Assembly: GCF_003182355.1 (NCBI RefSeq)
Contig: NZ_QGTW01000007.1
Location: forward strand, 1 to 64,000
Direction: 5' to 3'
From: Cytobacillus oceanisediminis
GTDB lineage: Bacteria; Bacillota; Bacilli; Bacillales; Cytobacillaceae
Length of the DNA stretch: 64,000 nt
The first letter of the stretch is position 1. Each line of letters opens with the position of its first letter. The position numbers and the translations under genes were made by a program. This document shows, piece after piece, positions 35,703 through 45,244 of the stretch. The notes beneath the pieces were generated by a model. That model saw only the letters and a list, made by a program, of their open reading frames with translations. It searched no databases and was not told the DNA's origin.

Positions 35703-36572
35703 ATGTCTAACAGTCAAAAAAACCCTAAGGAATTTCCGCCGCAGCATCAGGATCATCAGCCTGGAACAGAAGATCTGATGCAGCCTGAGCCACAATCTGC
35801 TGACCCCAATTACAAGGGTTCTGATAAATTAAAAGGTAAAGTAGCCTTAATTACAGGCGGAGACAGCGGAATTGGAAAATCGGCCGCCATTTATTTTGCT
35901 AAAGAAGGCGCCAACATTGCTATAGTCTATTTGGATGAACATGAGGATGCTGAAAAAACAAAAGAAGCCATTCAAGCTGAAGGACAGGAATGCCTGTTAA
36001 TCTCAGGCGATATCGGAAGCGAAACATTTTGTAAAGATATAGTCAATAAAACATTAGATAAGTTTGGACAAATTGATGTCCTCGTAAATAATGCAGCTGA
36101 GCAGCATCCGCAAAAAAGCCTGCTGGACATCACAGGCGATCAGCTTGAAAGAACGTTTAGAACAAATATCTTTTCTTTCTTCCATCTGACAAAAGCTGTT
36201 CTTCCGCACCTTAAAGAAGGAAGCACCATTATTAATACTGCTTCCATTACTGCATACGAAGGAAATGAACAGCTAATAGACTATTCATCTACAAAAGGCG
36301 CGATTGTATCCTTTACGCGTTCCCTGGCCAAATCACTGGCTGGCCAAGGAATCCGAGTAAACGGAGTAGCTCCTGGTCCTATTTGGACTCCGCTTATCCC
36401 GTCTACCTTCTCTGCGGAAAAAGTATCAAAATTCGGTTCCAATTCCCCAATGGGAAGAGCTGGTCAGCCTTATGAACTGGCCCCTGCTTATGTATATCTC
36501 GCAAGCAGCGATTCATCATATGTGAGCGGCCAAATGATTCATGTAAATGGCGGCACCATCGTAAATGGATAG
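35703..36572 (+). CDS. SDR family oxidoreductase (YdaD/YhxC/YhdF-type, stress-related)
   Basis: The 289-residue protein has a polar N-terminal extension (about 1-45, Gln/Pro-rich, typical of this subgroup). A classical SDR core follows, with cofactor loop TGGDSGIGKSAA, NNAAEQHP, and the catalytic YSSTKGA (YxxxK). Homologues in bacilli are general stress proteins of unknown substrate. GGAGGG lies 8 nt before the ATG. I saw no clear sigma-B promoter. Confidence 0.88.
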   Translation: MSNSQKNPKEFPPQHQDHQPGTEDLMQPEPQSADPNYKGSDKLKGKVALITGGDSGIGKSAAIYFAKEGANIAIVYLDEHEDAEKTKEAIQAEGQECLLISGDIGSETFCKDIVNKTLDKFGQIDVLVNNAAEQHPQKSLLDITGDQLERTFRTNIFSFFHLTKAVLPHLKEGSTIINTASITAYEGNEQLIDYSSTKGAIVSFTRSLAKSLAGQGIRVNGVAPGPIWTPLIPSTFSAEKVSKFGSNSPMGRAGQPYELAPAYVYLASSDSSYVSGQMIHVNGGTIVNG

Positions 36573-36580
36573 TAAAGCAA

Positions 36581-36610
36581 AAGGGAAGCCCTATTGGCTT
36601 CCCTTCCTTT
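36581..36610. terminator. Bidirectional terminator between the SDR gene and the lacI-family gene
   Basis: AAGGGAAGCC-CTATT-GGCTTCCCTT between convergent genes. Confidence 0.85.
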
Positions 36611-37655
36611 ATGACAATATTAACGGTTTTTCCGGATTTGGACTGCTGCAAGAACAGCGTTTTACAATTTTATGAGGAATAATAATTCTTTTAACAGGTT
36701 CGCGCGGATTTTCAATTCTGTAAATAAGGCTTCTTGCAGATTCAAATCCCAGATCGAAAATATTGATATCTACTGAGGTTAAAGGTGGCCTGGACATTTC
36801 AGCCAATAGCACATTATTAAAGCTGATGATCGACATATCTTCCGGAACCTTGATCCCCAGTTCATCCAATGTATTCAATACACCAAGCGCCATTAAATCG
36901 TCGGCAACCACAAGTGCCGTAGGAGGCTTTTCCAGGGATATAAGCCCTCTGACAGCTTCCTGTCCGCCTTCTTTTAAAAACTCCTCATGGACTATATATT
37001 TATTAACCAGTTCAATATCTGCTTCTCTTAACGCTTTTTCATAACCAAGCAACCGTTCCACGGTTACAGTAAGGTTCAAGCTTCCGCCAACAAAGGCAAT
37101 CTGCTTATGCCCCAGCTTAATTAAATATTCCGTTACTTCCTTAGCGGCACGAAAGTTATTATTATCCACGTACGTGATTTCTTCCTCATCAGAAAAGGGC
37201 TTTCCTATAACAACAAATGGAAAATCTCTTTCCTTTAGGAAGGAAAGGACTTTATCTTCCACTTTTGAGTAAAGGAGAATAACTCCGTCCACTCGTCCGC
37301 CCTGTACCATCTGTACTACACCTTCATATATTTCATCATCCGTTTTTCCAGTTGTCATATGGAGAGCATAATGCCTTTCATGTGCACCTTCGCTCAACCC
37401 CCTTAGAACAGTTGGAAAGAATGGGTTTTGAAAAACTACATCTGTTGAACTTGGCATAATAAGGCCAATAGCTCGCGTTGACTGGCTTGCAAGACTGCGG
37501 GCAATGAAGTTGGGATGGTATCCCAATTGTTCCATTGCCTCTCTGACTTTTTGTTTTGTTTTCTCGCTTATGCGAGGATTGTTGGCAATAACCCTCGAAA
37601 CAGTTGAAGGTGCAACTTTAGCCATCTTTGCAACATCTTTAATTGTAACTGCCAA
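36609..37655 (-). CDS. LacI/GalR family regulator of the maltodextrin locus (MalR/MdxR-like)
   Basis: The 348-residue protein has the LacI headpiece (TIKDVAKMAKVAPSTVSRVIANN) and hinge (ARSLASQSTRAIGLI), followed by a periplasmic-binding-protein-like sensor domain. The TTG start at 37655 has GAGAGGGTG 6 nt upstream. The locus contains at least four TGCAANCGNTTGCA-type sites, consistent with this protein as local repressor or activator. In B. subtilis degA, another LacI-type gene, lies in the yis region, but the amylase/mdx neighbours favour a maltodextrin role. Confidence 0.82.
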   Translation of the reverse strand: MAVTIKDVAKMAKVAPSTVSRVIANNPRISEKTKQKVREAMEQLGYHPNFIARSLASQSTRAIGLIMPSSTDVVFQNPFFPTVLRGLSEGAHERHYALHMTTGKTDDEIYEGVVQMVQGGRVDGVILLYSKVEDKVLSFLKERDFPFVVIGKPFSDEEEITYVDNNNFRAAKEVTEYLIKLGHKQIAFVGGSLNLTVTVERLLGYEKALREADIELVNKYIVHEEFLKEGGQEAVRGLISLEKPPTALVVADDLMALGVLNTLDELGIKVPEDMSIISFNNVLLAEMSRPPLTSVDINIFDLGFESARSLIYRIENPREPVKRIIIPHKIVKRCSCSSPNPEKPLILS

Positions 37656-37833
37656 TAAAATCACCCTCTCCGTGAGGTCTCTGTTATTTATAGTATAATC
37701 AAAACAGTATAATTTTTCTTTCCTTTTTTAAACAGGAAGCTTCTAGTAACAGGCTTTGGAAGAAGGGCTAATCTAAATGCAGCATTGTGTACAAAGAATG
37801 ACACACTCTTACAAAGGCATTTCCGCCATCTAT

Positions 37834-39372
37834 CTACTCCGCCTTCTTCTTTTTGGAACGCTTCCATAAAAGGAAGATAAAAATCATGAAGGCTGTATAT
37901 ACTGCCGCTAAAGCAGCTATCAAGGGAATATTCAAGCCCGATTTTTCGGCTAAAATATAAACTTCTGCTTGTTCACGATCAATGATTAGATTGTATTTCC
38001 CATCCTCGCTGCGGACCAGGTCATCTGCTAGCATGCCGCGAAGTTCTTTTCCTTCTTCTACCTGGGATGAATCCAATACAACTTTTTGTGATTGGGTTGA
38101 GTTATTGATGGCAATAACGGCAGTTTCATCTTTATAAGTTCGTTTATATACAGCCATACCATCTTTCTCTTCCAAAAGCTCCATATCTCCCCTTGTTAAG
38201 GAAGGAAGCATTTTCCTTACTTCTCCGAGCTTTGTTATATAGTCGATCAGCTCTTTATCTGTACGGAAATCCATCAGCCTGCGATTATCAGGATCCTCGC
38301 CGCCATCAAGCGCGATTTCACTTCCATAATAAACAATGGGAATCCCGGGAGCTGTATACATATAGGTTAAAGCCAGCTTCCATCTTGGCCCTGGATGATG
38401 GTTCTTCGATATGGCATCACGTGTAAATCTAACCGTATCGTGGTTATCCATGAAGGTTCCCATCAAATGTGGATTTTCATAGTAAACTTTATTTCTATCC
38501 CAGCTTGTAAAAAGCCAGCTCAAAGAATTATCAGGTTCCGCAAAAGCTGTTCTTAAATGGTCATTCAAAGGATAATCAACAAAACCGTCTATGCATGTTT
38601 TCTCATATTCAGCAATATACTTTGAATCATCTGACCAAACTTCACCCAGCAGATAAACATCTTCTTTGACGCCTTTAACACCACTGGCGAACTCGGTCCA
38701 GAACGTTTTAGGCACATGCTTGACGGTATCCAGGCGGTAACCATCAACATCCGTTTCTTCTATCCACCATTTTGCAGCATCGATTAAATAGTCCTTCACT
38801 TCCGGATTTTCCTGCTTTAAATCAGGCAGCCCATAAATCCAGCCATTCTCAATCTCAGTTTGGTTTGTCCAATTGGCAAAATCCTGTTTTTCATGGAACC
38901 AATCTTTTTTTTCAGGATCGTTAACCCATTCATGATTATAGCCGACATGGTTAACAACGAAGTCCAAAATCACTTTCATATCCCTTTTATGAGCTTCTTT
39001 AACAAGCTGTTTGAACTCGTCCATTGTCCCAAAATGCTCTTCTGTATTGTAAAAATCTTTAATCCAGTAACCGTGGTAACCTTTTTCTTCATTATCGAAC
39101 ACGGGAGTCAGCCAAATTGCAGTAAACCCCATTTCTTTAATGTAGTCAAGGCGATCTATAACACCCTTAAAATCTCCGCCATGATAGGCCTTTGGATCTT
39201 TGACATCCACCTTAAAATCATTGTTTGGATCACCGTTGCTAAAACGATCCACCATTAAAAAATAAATTGTTTCATCTTGCCATTTACGCTCTTCTTTTTC
39301 AGCTGCTCCTGCCGGCAGGGCATAAAAAAGAAGAAACGGGATTAAGATGAAGGTTATAATTCCTTTTTTCAT
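37834..39372 (-). CDS. Secreted, membrane-anchored alpha-amylase (GH13)
   Basis: The 512-residue protein has a signal peptide (GIITFILIPFLLFYALPAGAA) and a GH13 barrel with FVVNH (region I), DGYRLDTVKH (nucleophile Asp), LLGEVW (acid Glu) and MDNHDT (region IV). A C-terminal hydrophobic helix (IPLIAALAAVYTAFMIFIFLLW) and a Lys-rich tail suggest anchoring to the membrane with the enzyme outside. ATG 39372 follows GGAGGAG. It would supply maltodextrins to the adjacent ABC importer. Confidence 0.9.
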   Translation of the reverse strand: MKKGIITFILIPFLLFYALPAGAAEKEERKWQDETIYFLMVDRFSNGDPNNDFKVDVKDPKAYHGGDFKGVIDRLDYIKEMGFTAIWLTPVFDNEEKGYHGYWIKDFYNTEEHFGTMDEFKQLVKEAHKRDMKVILDFVVNHVGYNHEWVNDPEKKDWFHEKQDFANWTNQTEIENGWIYGLPDLKQENPEVKDYLIDAAKWWIEETDVDGYRLDTVKHVPKTFWTEFASGVKGVKEDVYLLGEVWSDDSKYIAEYEKTCIDGFVDYPLNDHLRTAFAEPDNSLSWLFTSWDRNKVYYENPHLMGTFMDNHDTVRFTRDAISKNHHPGPRWKLALTYMYTAPGIPIVYYGSEIALDGGEDPDNRRLMDFRTDKELIDYITKLGEVRKMLPSLTRGDMELLEEKDGMAVYKRTYKDETAVIAINNSTQSQKVVLDSSQVEEGKELRGMLADDLVRSEDGKYNLIIDREQAEVYILAEKSGLNIPLIAALAAVYTAFMIFIFLLWKRSKKKKAE

Positions 39373-39478
39373 CGCCGCTCCTCCTTCATTTTTCAAGACA
39401 CTGCATGGCAGAAGCACTTGTTTATCATCCAAGTATTACGACTGCCAAAAGGCTTGTAAAAGTTTCAGCTCTTTAAGA

Positions 39479-40321
39479 TTAGCCTTTCGTTCCCCCTGTA
39501 GTCAAACCTGAAACAAAGTATTTCTGGAACATCAGGAACAGAGCCGCAATCGGGATTGCAATCAGAACAGATCCTGCAGCAAATTTGGTAAATTCATTTC
39601 CGAACTGTTTTGCAACCATTTCGTACAGCCCAACAGCCATTGTGAATTTCTCGTCTGTTCTTAATAAAATTCTGGCTAAAATAAAGTCGCCGAATGGGGC
39701 AATGAATGAGAATAAGGCTACGACCGCCACAATTGGCTTTGCCAGTGGCATTACAATCTGCCAAAACACACGCAAATGGCTTGCTCCATCCATTTTTGCA
39801 GATTCATCAAGCTCTTTTGGTATCGTATCAAGGTATCCCTTCATTAACCAAGTATTCATCGGAATCTGTCCGCCTACATATACAAGGATTAATCCAAGAT
39901 GTGTATCAATTAATCCTGTTCTTGTTGCTAAAACGAAAATAGCAATTAATGCTGCAAAGTTAGGAATCATTTGCAGAATTAAGAACGTAAGCAAGCCATT
40001 TTTTCTTCCCACGAAACGGTACCGTGAAAAGGAATAAGCGGTTAATGACACTGTTATAACAGTCAGGATCATTGTAAGTGTGCTTATCTTCAATGAATTC
40101 CAGTACCAGTGAACATAATTGGATTTCTCCAGATCAAAAAGATATTTGTAATGGTCCAAAGTCGGGTTCTCAGGAAACATCGTGGACCCTGATAAACTTT
40201 GTCCCGGATTCAAGGAAGATCCCACTACCCACAGAAGCGGATAAATGACAATAAAGCTCATAAAAGCAATGATTAAATACGAAGCAGCAAGCCGGATTAT
40301 TTTATTTTTTTTCATACTCAT
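39479..40321 (-). CDS. mdxG: Maltodextrin ABC transporter permease (MalG/MdxG)
   Basis: The 280-residue protein has six predicted membrane segments. The EAA loop reads ELDESAKMDGASHLRVFWQIVMPLAKP, the coupling site for the ATPase. It starts just after mdxF. ATG 40321 and ATG 40315 are both possible. No ATP-binding subunit gene is in the window, so a shared ATPase such as MsmX elsewhere is expected. Confidence 0.93.
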   Translation of the reverse strand: MSMKKNKIIRLAASYLIIAFMSFIVIYPLLWVVGSSLNPGQSLSGSTMFPENPTLDHYKYLFDLEKSNYVHWYWNSLKISTLTMILTVITVSLTAYSFSRYRFVGRKNGLLTFLILQMIPNFAALIAIFVLATRTGLIDTHLGLILVYVGGQIPMNTWLMKGYLDTIPKELDESAKMDGASHLRVFWQIVMPLAKPIVAVVALFSFIAPFGDFILARILLRTDEKFTMAVGLYEMVAKQFGNEFTKFAAGSVLIAIPIAALFLMFQKYFVSGLTTGGTKG

Positions 40322-40323
40322 AG

Positions 40324-41607
40324 CTACATCAAATCCTCTTCTTGGAATGATCTTGTTCGTTTAAACTGCCACAGAGCCACAGTTATAACTATAAGCGATA
40401 GAATCATAGTGACTGCAGCTGCCTTTCCATATTGGGCAGATGTCATTGTCAGCTTGTAGATCCAGGAGATGAGAATGTCCGAACCGCCGGCATTTTGTCC
40501 CGGGATAGCAGGGCCTCCTCCATTAAACAAGAAGATTACGTTAAAGTTATTAAAGTTAAATGTATATTGTGTGATGATAATCGGCGCTGTAGCAAACAGT
40601 ACAAGCGGTAAAGTAATCTTAGTGAATTTTTGCATAATGGAAGCACCATCAACCGTTGCTGCTTCGTAAAGCTCATCCGGAATGGACTGAAGAACGCCGG
40701 TTGTCATGGCAAAAATGAATGGGAAACCCAGCCATGATTGGATAAATATCAAAGCCAATCTTGTCCAGTTCTCTTCTGTCATCCACGGGATAGGTCCTAT
40801 TCCAATTGAATCAAGGATGGTTTTATTGATAACCCCGAAGGTTTCATTAAACATACCTGAGAAGATCAGGATCGAAATAAAAGCAGGTACAGCCCAAGGA
40901 AGGATGAATACCGTACGGATAATCGCCTTTCCTTTAAGATCCTTCTGATTAACCAAGATTGCAAGGAAGATTCCCAATGCCACCTGAAGAGTGGTTGCGA
41001 CAAATGTCCAGACGATTGTCCAGCCCATTACGCCAAAGAAAGTTTTTCTCCATAAATCCAGTTTGAAGATATCAATAAAGTTTTGAATTCCAACCCAATC
41101 GACAAGCTTGGCAGGTGGTGAATGATATAAATCGTAGTTGGTGAAAGCAAGCAGAACTACAAATAGAATCGGAAAAATAACGACGAATACTAAAAGAAAG
41201 AATCCCGGTGAAATCATTAAGTATGGAAAGCCATTGTCCAACAGGTTATGGTACTGTTCCCTGACGCTATTCAGGCTTAGCCCAGCGTCACGTTTTTTGC
41301 CGTTATTATAGGCATCATAGATATTGAAAGCATAAATGATAAGCCCCAGAGCTGTAACAATAAGTGCAATAATTCCATCAATCAGCAAAAAGATTGAATG
41401 ATCGAGAACTGGTATTTCACCTAGAGTGATAAGACCCCAAAACCCCCAATTCAGCGTATCGTAAAAAGCTGCAAAAAAAGATACCGTAAGAATTAAGAAG
41501 ATAGCACCCTTCAGGAATTGTTTATTATAAAACTGCCCGAATCCAGGTAAGGTGGATAAAAGCGCAGCATTTCTTCCATGGTTGGTTGATGTTTTAGTGA
41601 CATCCAT
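40324..41607 (-). CDS. mdxF: Maltodextrin ABC transporter permease (MalF/MdxF)
   Basis: The 427-residue protein has an N-terminal membrane region starting with LLSTLPGFGQFYNKQFLKG, typical of Gram-positive MdxF, and then the permease domain with the EAA loop ELYEAATVDGASIMQKFTKITLP. ATG 41607 has GGAGG 10 nt upstream; the ORF upstream runs into the operator region. It pairs with MdxG to form the channel. Confidence 0.92.
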   Translation of the reverse strand: MDVTKTSTNHGRNAALLSTLPGFGQFYNKQFLKGAIFLILTVSFFAAFYDTLNWGFWGLITLGEIPVLDHSIFLLIDGIIALIVTALGLIIYAFNIYDAYNNGKKRDAGLSLNSVREQYHNLLDNGFPYLMISPGFFLLVFVVIFPILFVVLLAFTNYDLYHSPPAKLVDWVGIQNFIDIFKLDLWRKTFFGVMGWTIVWTFVATTLQVALGIFLAILVNQKDLKGKAIIRTVFILPWAVPAFISILIFSGMFNETFGVINKTILDSIGIGPIPWMTEENWTRLALIFIQSWLGFPFIFAMTTGVLQSIPDELYEAATVDGASIMQKFTKITLPLVLFATAPIIITQYTFNFNNFNVIFLFNGGGPAIPGQNAGGSDILISWIYKLTMTSAQYGKAAAVTMILSLIVITVALWQFKRTRSFQEEDLM

Positions 41608-41700
41608 TTTTGTCCGGCCTCCCCTTTCTTTATAGGAGAAAGAATTTTTCTTATTTTTATTATAATTCATTTGATGGTTCATAATTGATGTTTTTAATTT

Positions 41701-41714
41701 GTGCAAACGGTTGC
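41701..41714. promoter_or_regulatory. LacI-type operator upstream of mdxF
   Basis: GTGCAAACGGTTGC, a near-palindrome of the TGCAANCGNTTGCA type, between mdxE and mdxF. Confidence 0.6.
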
Positions 41715-41728
41715 TCTATAAAGGAATA

Positions 41729-41808
41729 TTAAAGCGGCTTCTGCCGCTTTAATACCATTTTGTCAAACTATAAAAATGATGGGCAATACCTCCTGGGAGG
41801 TACCGCCC
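41729..41808 (-). promoter_or_regulatory. Two intercistronic hairpins between mdxE and mdxF
   Basis: Hairpin 1 (41729-41752) is TTAAAGCGGC-AGAA-GCCGCTTTAA. Hairpin 2 (41781-41808) is GGGCGGTACCTCC-CA-GGAGGTATTGCCC. Neither has a T-run on the minus strand, so they may stabilise the mdxE message or attenuate read-through rather than terminate fully. Confidence 0.6.
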
Positions 41809-41825
41809 TTTGTCTGTCAAGATAT

Positions 41826-43124
41826 TTACTTGGCAGGGTGATTTGTTTCAATATTCGTTTTGATTGTTTTTACTGCATCCTCAAGAGCTGCTTTTGGTTC
41901 AGCTTTTCCTGTAGCAATTGTTTGAAGTGCAGAAGCCATTGGCCCCCATACTTCAGCCATTTCAGGAATGTTAGGCATTGGAACTGCGTATTGAGATTGC
42001 TCTGCAACAGCTTTTGCAGCTTCGTTATCTGCAATAACAGGGTCCTCGATAAGAGCTTTTACGGGAGGAATTTCCTGAGTTGTTTCAAATCGGATTTTTG
42101 CATTCTCTTCATTTGTGATATGTTCAACTAATTTAGTTGCCCAGTAAGGGTTTTTAGTGAAGGCAGTTACGTGCCAGCCTTTAACACCCATGAAAGTTTT
42201 AACAGGTTCTCCATTTGGAAGCTTTGGCATAACCGCTACACCAACGTCAATTCCTGCATCCTTCATGCCTTGCAATGCCCAAGGTCCATTCATAACAGAT
42301 ACTGCTTTACCTTCATTGAACAATCCGTCCATCGCAGCACCGCCGCTTTCCCCGATAATTCCTTTAGGGAATAAGCCTTCGCTGTACCACTTTTGAATAA
42401 ACTCGGCACCTTCAACAGCACCTTCGTTATTTAAGCCAACATCATCACGGTTTAATGCACCGTCTTTTTCCTTGAAAACATATCCGCCCATCCCAGCAAT
42501 TGGTCCATGTGCGAAATAGAAGTTATCGAAAAGTGCCAAGAATCCGTACTGTCCGCCAGCAGTTAACTCTTTCGCCTGAGTGTAAAGCTCATCCATTGTT
42601 TCAGGAGCTTTATTCATTAGTGCTTTGTTGTAGATGAATACAGGTGTTTCAGTCGCTTTAGGAAGACCATAAAGCTTTCCATCAAACATTTGTGCAGTAA
42701 TGGAAGATTCTGTGAAAGTATCAAGCACACTATCTTCAACATTTATTTCTTGAAGCAATCCTTCAGTTACAACCTGGCCGATTTGGTCATGAGGAAGAGT
42801 TACAACGTCTGGAGCGTTTCCGGCAGGTCCATCTAGTCTTAACTGGTCACGGATCTTATCAGCCATACCCAATTCTTTAAATTCTACTTTAATGCCATAT
42901 TCTTTTTCGAAAGACTCAATTGCAGGCTTTAATGCTACACCTTTATCTGTATCTTCCCAAACTACTAATTTTTCTGGTTTTGGCTCTTCAGCCTGATTTT
43001 CGCTTGTATTGCCGTTATCTTTTTCACCTGTGTTTTCTGGCTGTGCCTCGCGCTGAGGACCACAAGCTGCCAGCATTCCGATTATTAATACCAGCATCAT
43101 AAAGAAAGATAATGACTTTTTCAT
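41826..43124 (-). CDS. mdxE: Maltodextrin-binding lipoprotein (MalE/MdxE)
   Basis: The 432-residue solute-binding protein has a lipoprotein signal (LIIGMLAAC lipobox, Cys about 21). A charged linker (about 25-52, rich in E, N and K) follows, and then a type I binding fold with FNEGKAVSVMNGPWALQGM. It delivers maltodextrins to MdxFG. First gene of the transport operon; AGGAGGGGG lies 8 nt upstream. The region before it has a LacI-type operator and a cre-like site. Confidence 0.93.
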   Translation of the reverse strand: MKKSLSFFMMLVLIIGMLAACGPQREAQPENTGEKDNGNTSENQAEEPKPEKLVVWEDTDKGVALKPAIESFEKEYGIKVEFKELGMADKIRDQLRLDGPAGNAPDVVTLPHDQIGQVVTEGLLQEINVEDSVLDTFTESSITAQMFDGKLYGLPKATETPVFIYNKALMNKAPETMDELYTQAKELTAGGQYGFLALFDNFYFAHGPIAGMGGYVFKEKDGALNRDDVGLNNEGAVEGAEFIQKWYSEGLFPKGIIGESGGAAMDGLFNEGKAVSVMNGPWALQGMKDAGIDVGVAVMPKLPNGEPVKTFMGVKGWHVTAFTKNPYWATKLVEHITNEENAKIRFETTQEIPPVKALIEDPVIADNEAAKAVAEQSQYAVPMPNIPEMAEVWGPMASALQTIATGKAEPKAALEDAVKTIKTNIETNHPAK

Positions 43125-43170
43125 GGTATTGCCCCCTCCTAATATATCTGTTCCTTACTGTTAAAAAGTA

Positions 43171-43184
43171 CAACCGTTTGCACA
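43171..43184. promoter_or_regulatory. LacI-type operator upstream of mdxE
   Basis: CAACCGTTTGCACA; on the minus strand TGTGCAAACGGTTG, very similar to the site at 41701. Confidence 0.6.
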
Positions 43185-43188
43185 AAAG

Positions 43189-43202
43189 TGTAAACGCTTT
43201 TA
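43189..43202. promoter_or_regulatory. cre-like catabolite-control site
   Basis: TGTAAACGCTTTTA matches the CcpA consensus TGWAANCGNTNWCA at 13 of 14 positions. It lies upstream of mdxE. A weaker match lies at about 43219-43232 on the minus strand. Confidence 0.6.
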
Positions 43203-43271
43203 TTTCTCTATAAAAAATTTAGCGCTTTCACTTATTCTCTTTTTTTAGCGAAATCTATTGAAATCACTCTA

Positions 43272-43285
43272 TGAAAACGATTGCA
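43272..43285. promoter_or_regulatory. LacI-type/cre-like operator in the mdxE-cyclomaltodextrinase interval
   Basis: TGAAAACGATTGCA fits both the local operator pattern and the cre consensus (one mismatch). It lies between the divergent genes. Confidence 0.55.
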
Positions 43286-43417
43286 CAGCTTCTAATTTTC
43301 ATTATACAAGGTTTTTAGGCTTTTACAACTACTTTTAAAAAATTTATTGTGTCCAAATTTAAAAAAAGAAATGAGGCATATTCTTTATAATTCTATATTT
43401 TCTTTTCCTCCATATGA

Positions 43418-43437
43418 TATAATGCAAGCGATTGCAC
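43418..43437 (+). promoter_or_regulatory. Promoter -10 and overlapping operator of the cyclomaltodextrinase gene
   Basis: TATAAT (43418-43423) is followed at once by the palindrome TGCAAGCGATTGCA (43424-43437), so a bound LacI-type repressor would cover the start site. The -35 region is weak. Confidence 0.7.
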
Positions 43438-43455
43438 TTTGAAAGGGGAATAACA

Positions 43456-45225
43456 ATGGAAAAAGCAGCTATCATCCACTATCCTTCAGATCACTATGTA
43501 TATCCATACAACGAAAAAACCCTACATATTAGAATCCAGACAAAAAAAGATGACGTTGCAGAAGTAACTTTAATACACGGTGACCAATATCTTTGGTCTG
43601 ATGGAAAATGGCTGTTTGAAGAAACAGACATGTTAAAATCAGGTACGGATGGAATTCATGACTTTTGGCATATTTTTATTGAACCGCCTTTTAGAAGATC
43701 AAGGTACGGTTTTAAGTTAAAGTCTGGAGAAGAAGAATTGATTTTAACTGAAAAGGGATTTTACGCTTTACCTCCCACTGATTCCGGTTATTATTTCAAC
43801 TTTCCCTACCTTCATGCCGAAGAGGTCTTCGAAGCCCCTTCATGGGTGAAGGAGACGGTTTGGTATCAGATTTTCCCGGAAAGATTTGCAAATGGAAATC
43901 CTGATAATGATCCAGAAGGAGCTCTCCCGTGGGGAAGTGCCCCTCCTTCCCCCACTAATTTTTTTGGCGGTGATTTTGAAGGTGTTATTGAGCATTTGGA
44001 TTATCTTCAGGATCTTGGCATTACAGGGATTTATTTCACACCTGTTTTTAAGGCCTTTTCCAATCATAAATATGATACAATCGATTATCTGGAAATTGAT
44101 CCCCAGTTCGGGACAAAGGAAACCCTCAAACGCCTTGTAGAAGAGTGCCATAAAAGAAATATTCGCGTTATGCTTGATGCCGTTTTCAATCATAGCGGAT
44201 ACTACTTTCCTCCTTTTCAGGATGTACTTGAGAACGGGGAAAAATCAAAGTACAAAGATTGGTTTCATCCGCACAGCTTTCCTTTAAAGGGCGGAGAATA
44301 CCCTAATTATGAGACCTTCGCTTTTGTGGCCCAAATGCCGAAGCTGAATACAAAAAATCCGGATGTAAAAGAATACTTGCTTAAAGTGGCCAAATACTGG
44401 ATTGAAGAGTTTAATATCGACGGCTGGAGGCTTGATGTAGCTAACGAAGTTGACCACCAGTTTTGGCGTGAATTCAGGCAAACCGTTAAAAGCATCAAAT
44501 CTGATCTCTATATTTTAGGAGAGATTTGGCACAACTCGATGCCTTGGCTGCGCGGTGATCAATTTGATGCAGTCATGAACTACCCATTTACAACCAATCT
44601 GCTGAACCTGATAGCTAAGAAAACCATAACGGGCACTGAATTCACCAATAACATGACAGCTGAAATACACCGCTATCCGGCTAATGTTTATGAAGCTGCC
44701 TTCAATCTTGTCGGAAGCCATGATACTCCAAGAATCCTGACGGAATGTGAGGGTAACAAAGACAGGGTTAAGCTTATTTACACGATCCTATTTACCTTTA
44801 TGGGCTCTCCTTGCCTTTATTATGGAGATGAGATAGGGTTAAGCGGCGAAATGGATCCAGGGTGCAGAAAATGCATGGAGTGGGATGAAAATAAGCAGGA
44901 CCGGGAACTTTTCTCCCATATTCAACAGCTGATCAAACTGCGCCGGGAACAAAAATTGCTAGCCAATGAAGGACAATTCGAGTTTATCCATACAGACAGC
45001 GATCTTGTTGCCTATCAGAAATACAATGACTCAAAAACCATCGTTGTACTGGCCAATCCTTCGGCTGAAAGTACGGAATTTACGCTGCCTTATTCCATGA
45101 AAGGCATTAAAATCACAAATTTGCTTTCAAATGAAGAGTTTGCTGCGGAGGCCAACAGCCTTAAGGTTAAGCTTGGTGGCTACGGATTTGATATATTGTC
45201 ATTTCCTTCTGCATTAAATCAGTAG
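43456..45225 (+). CDS. Cyclomaltodextrinase/neopullulanase/maltogenic amylase (GH13_20)
   Basis: The 589-residue intracellular enzyme has no signal peptide. An N-terminal CBM34-like domain (about 1-125) is followed by the catalytic barrel with VWYQIFPERFANGNP, DAVFNH, DGWRLDVANE (nucleophile), LGEIWH (acid) and VGSHDT. Members hydrolyse cyclodextrins, pullulan and maltodextrins, and are related to B. subtilis BbmA/YvdF. ATG 43456 follows AAAGGGGAA. It is divergent from mdxEFG and acts on imported oligosaccharides. Confidence 0.93.
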   Translation: MEKAAIIHYPSDHYVYPYNEKTLHIRIQTKKDDVAEVTLIHGDQYLWSDGKWLFEETDMLKSGTDGIHDFWHIFIEPPFRRSRYGFKLKSGEEELILTEKGFYALPPTDSGYYFNFPYLHAEEVFEAPSWVKETVWYQIFPERFANGNPDNDPEGALPWGSAPPSPTNFFGGDFEGVIEHLDYLQDLGITGIYFTPVFKAFSNHKYDTIDYLEIDPQFGTKETLKRLVEECHKRNIRVMLDAVFNHSGYYFPPFQDVLENGEKSKYKDWFHPHSFPLKGGEYPNYETFAFVAQMPKLNTKNPDVKEYLLKVAKYWIEEFNIDGWRLDVANEVDHQFWREFRQTVKSIKSDLYILGEIWHNSMPWLRGDQFDAVMNYPFTTNLLNLIAKKTITGTEFTNNMTAEIHRYPANVYEAAFNLVGSHDTPRILTECEGNKDRVKLIYTILFTFMGSPCLYYGDEIGLSGEMDPGCRKCMEWDENKQDRELFSHIQQLIKLRREQKLLANEGQFEFIHTDSDLVAYQKYNDSKTIVVLANPSAESTEFTLPYSMKGIKITNLLSNEEFAAEANSLKVKLGGYGFDILSFPSALNQ

Positions 45226-45244
45226 GAAATCTCTGTATTAGTTA

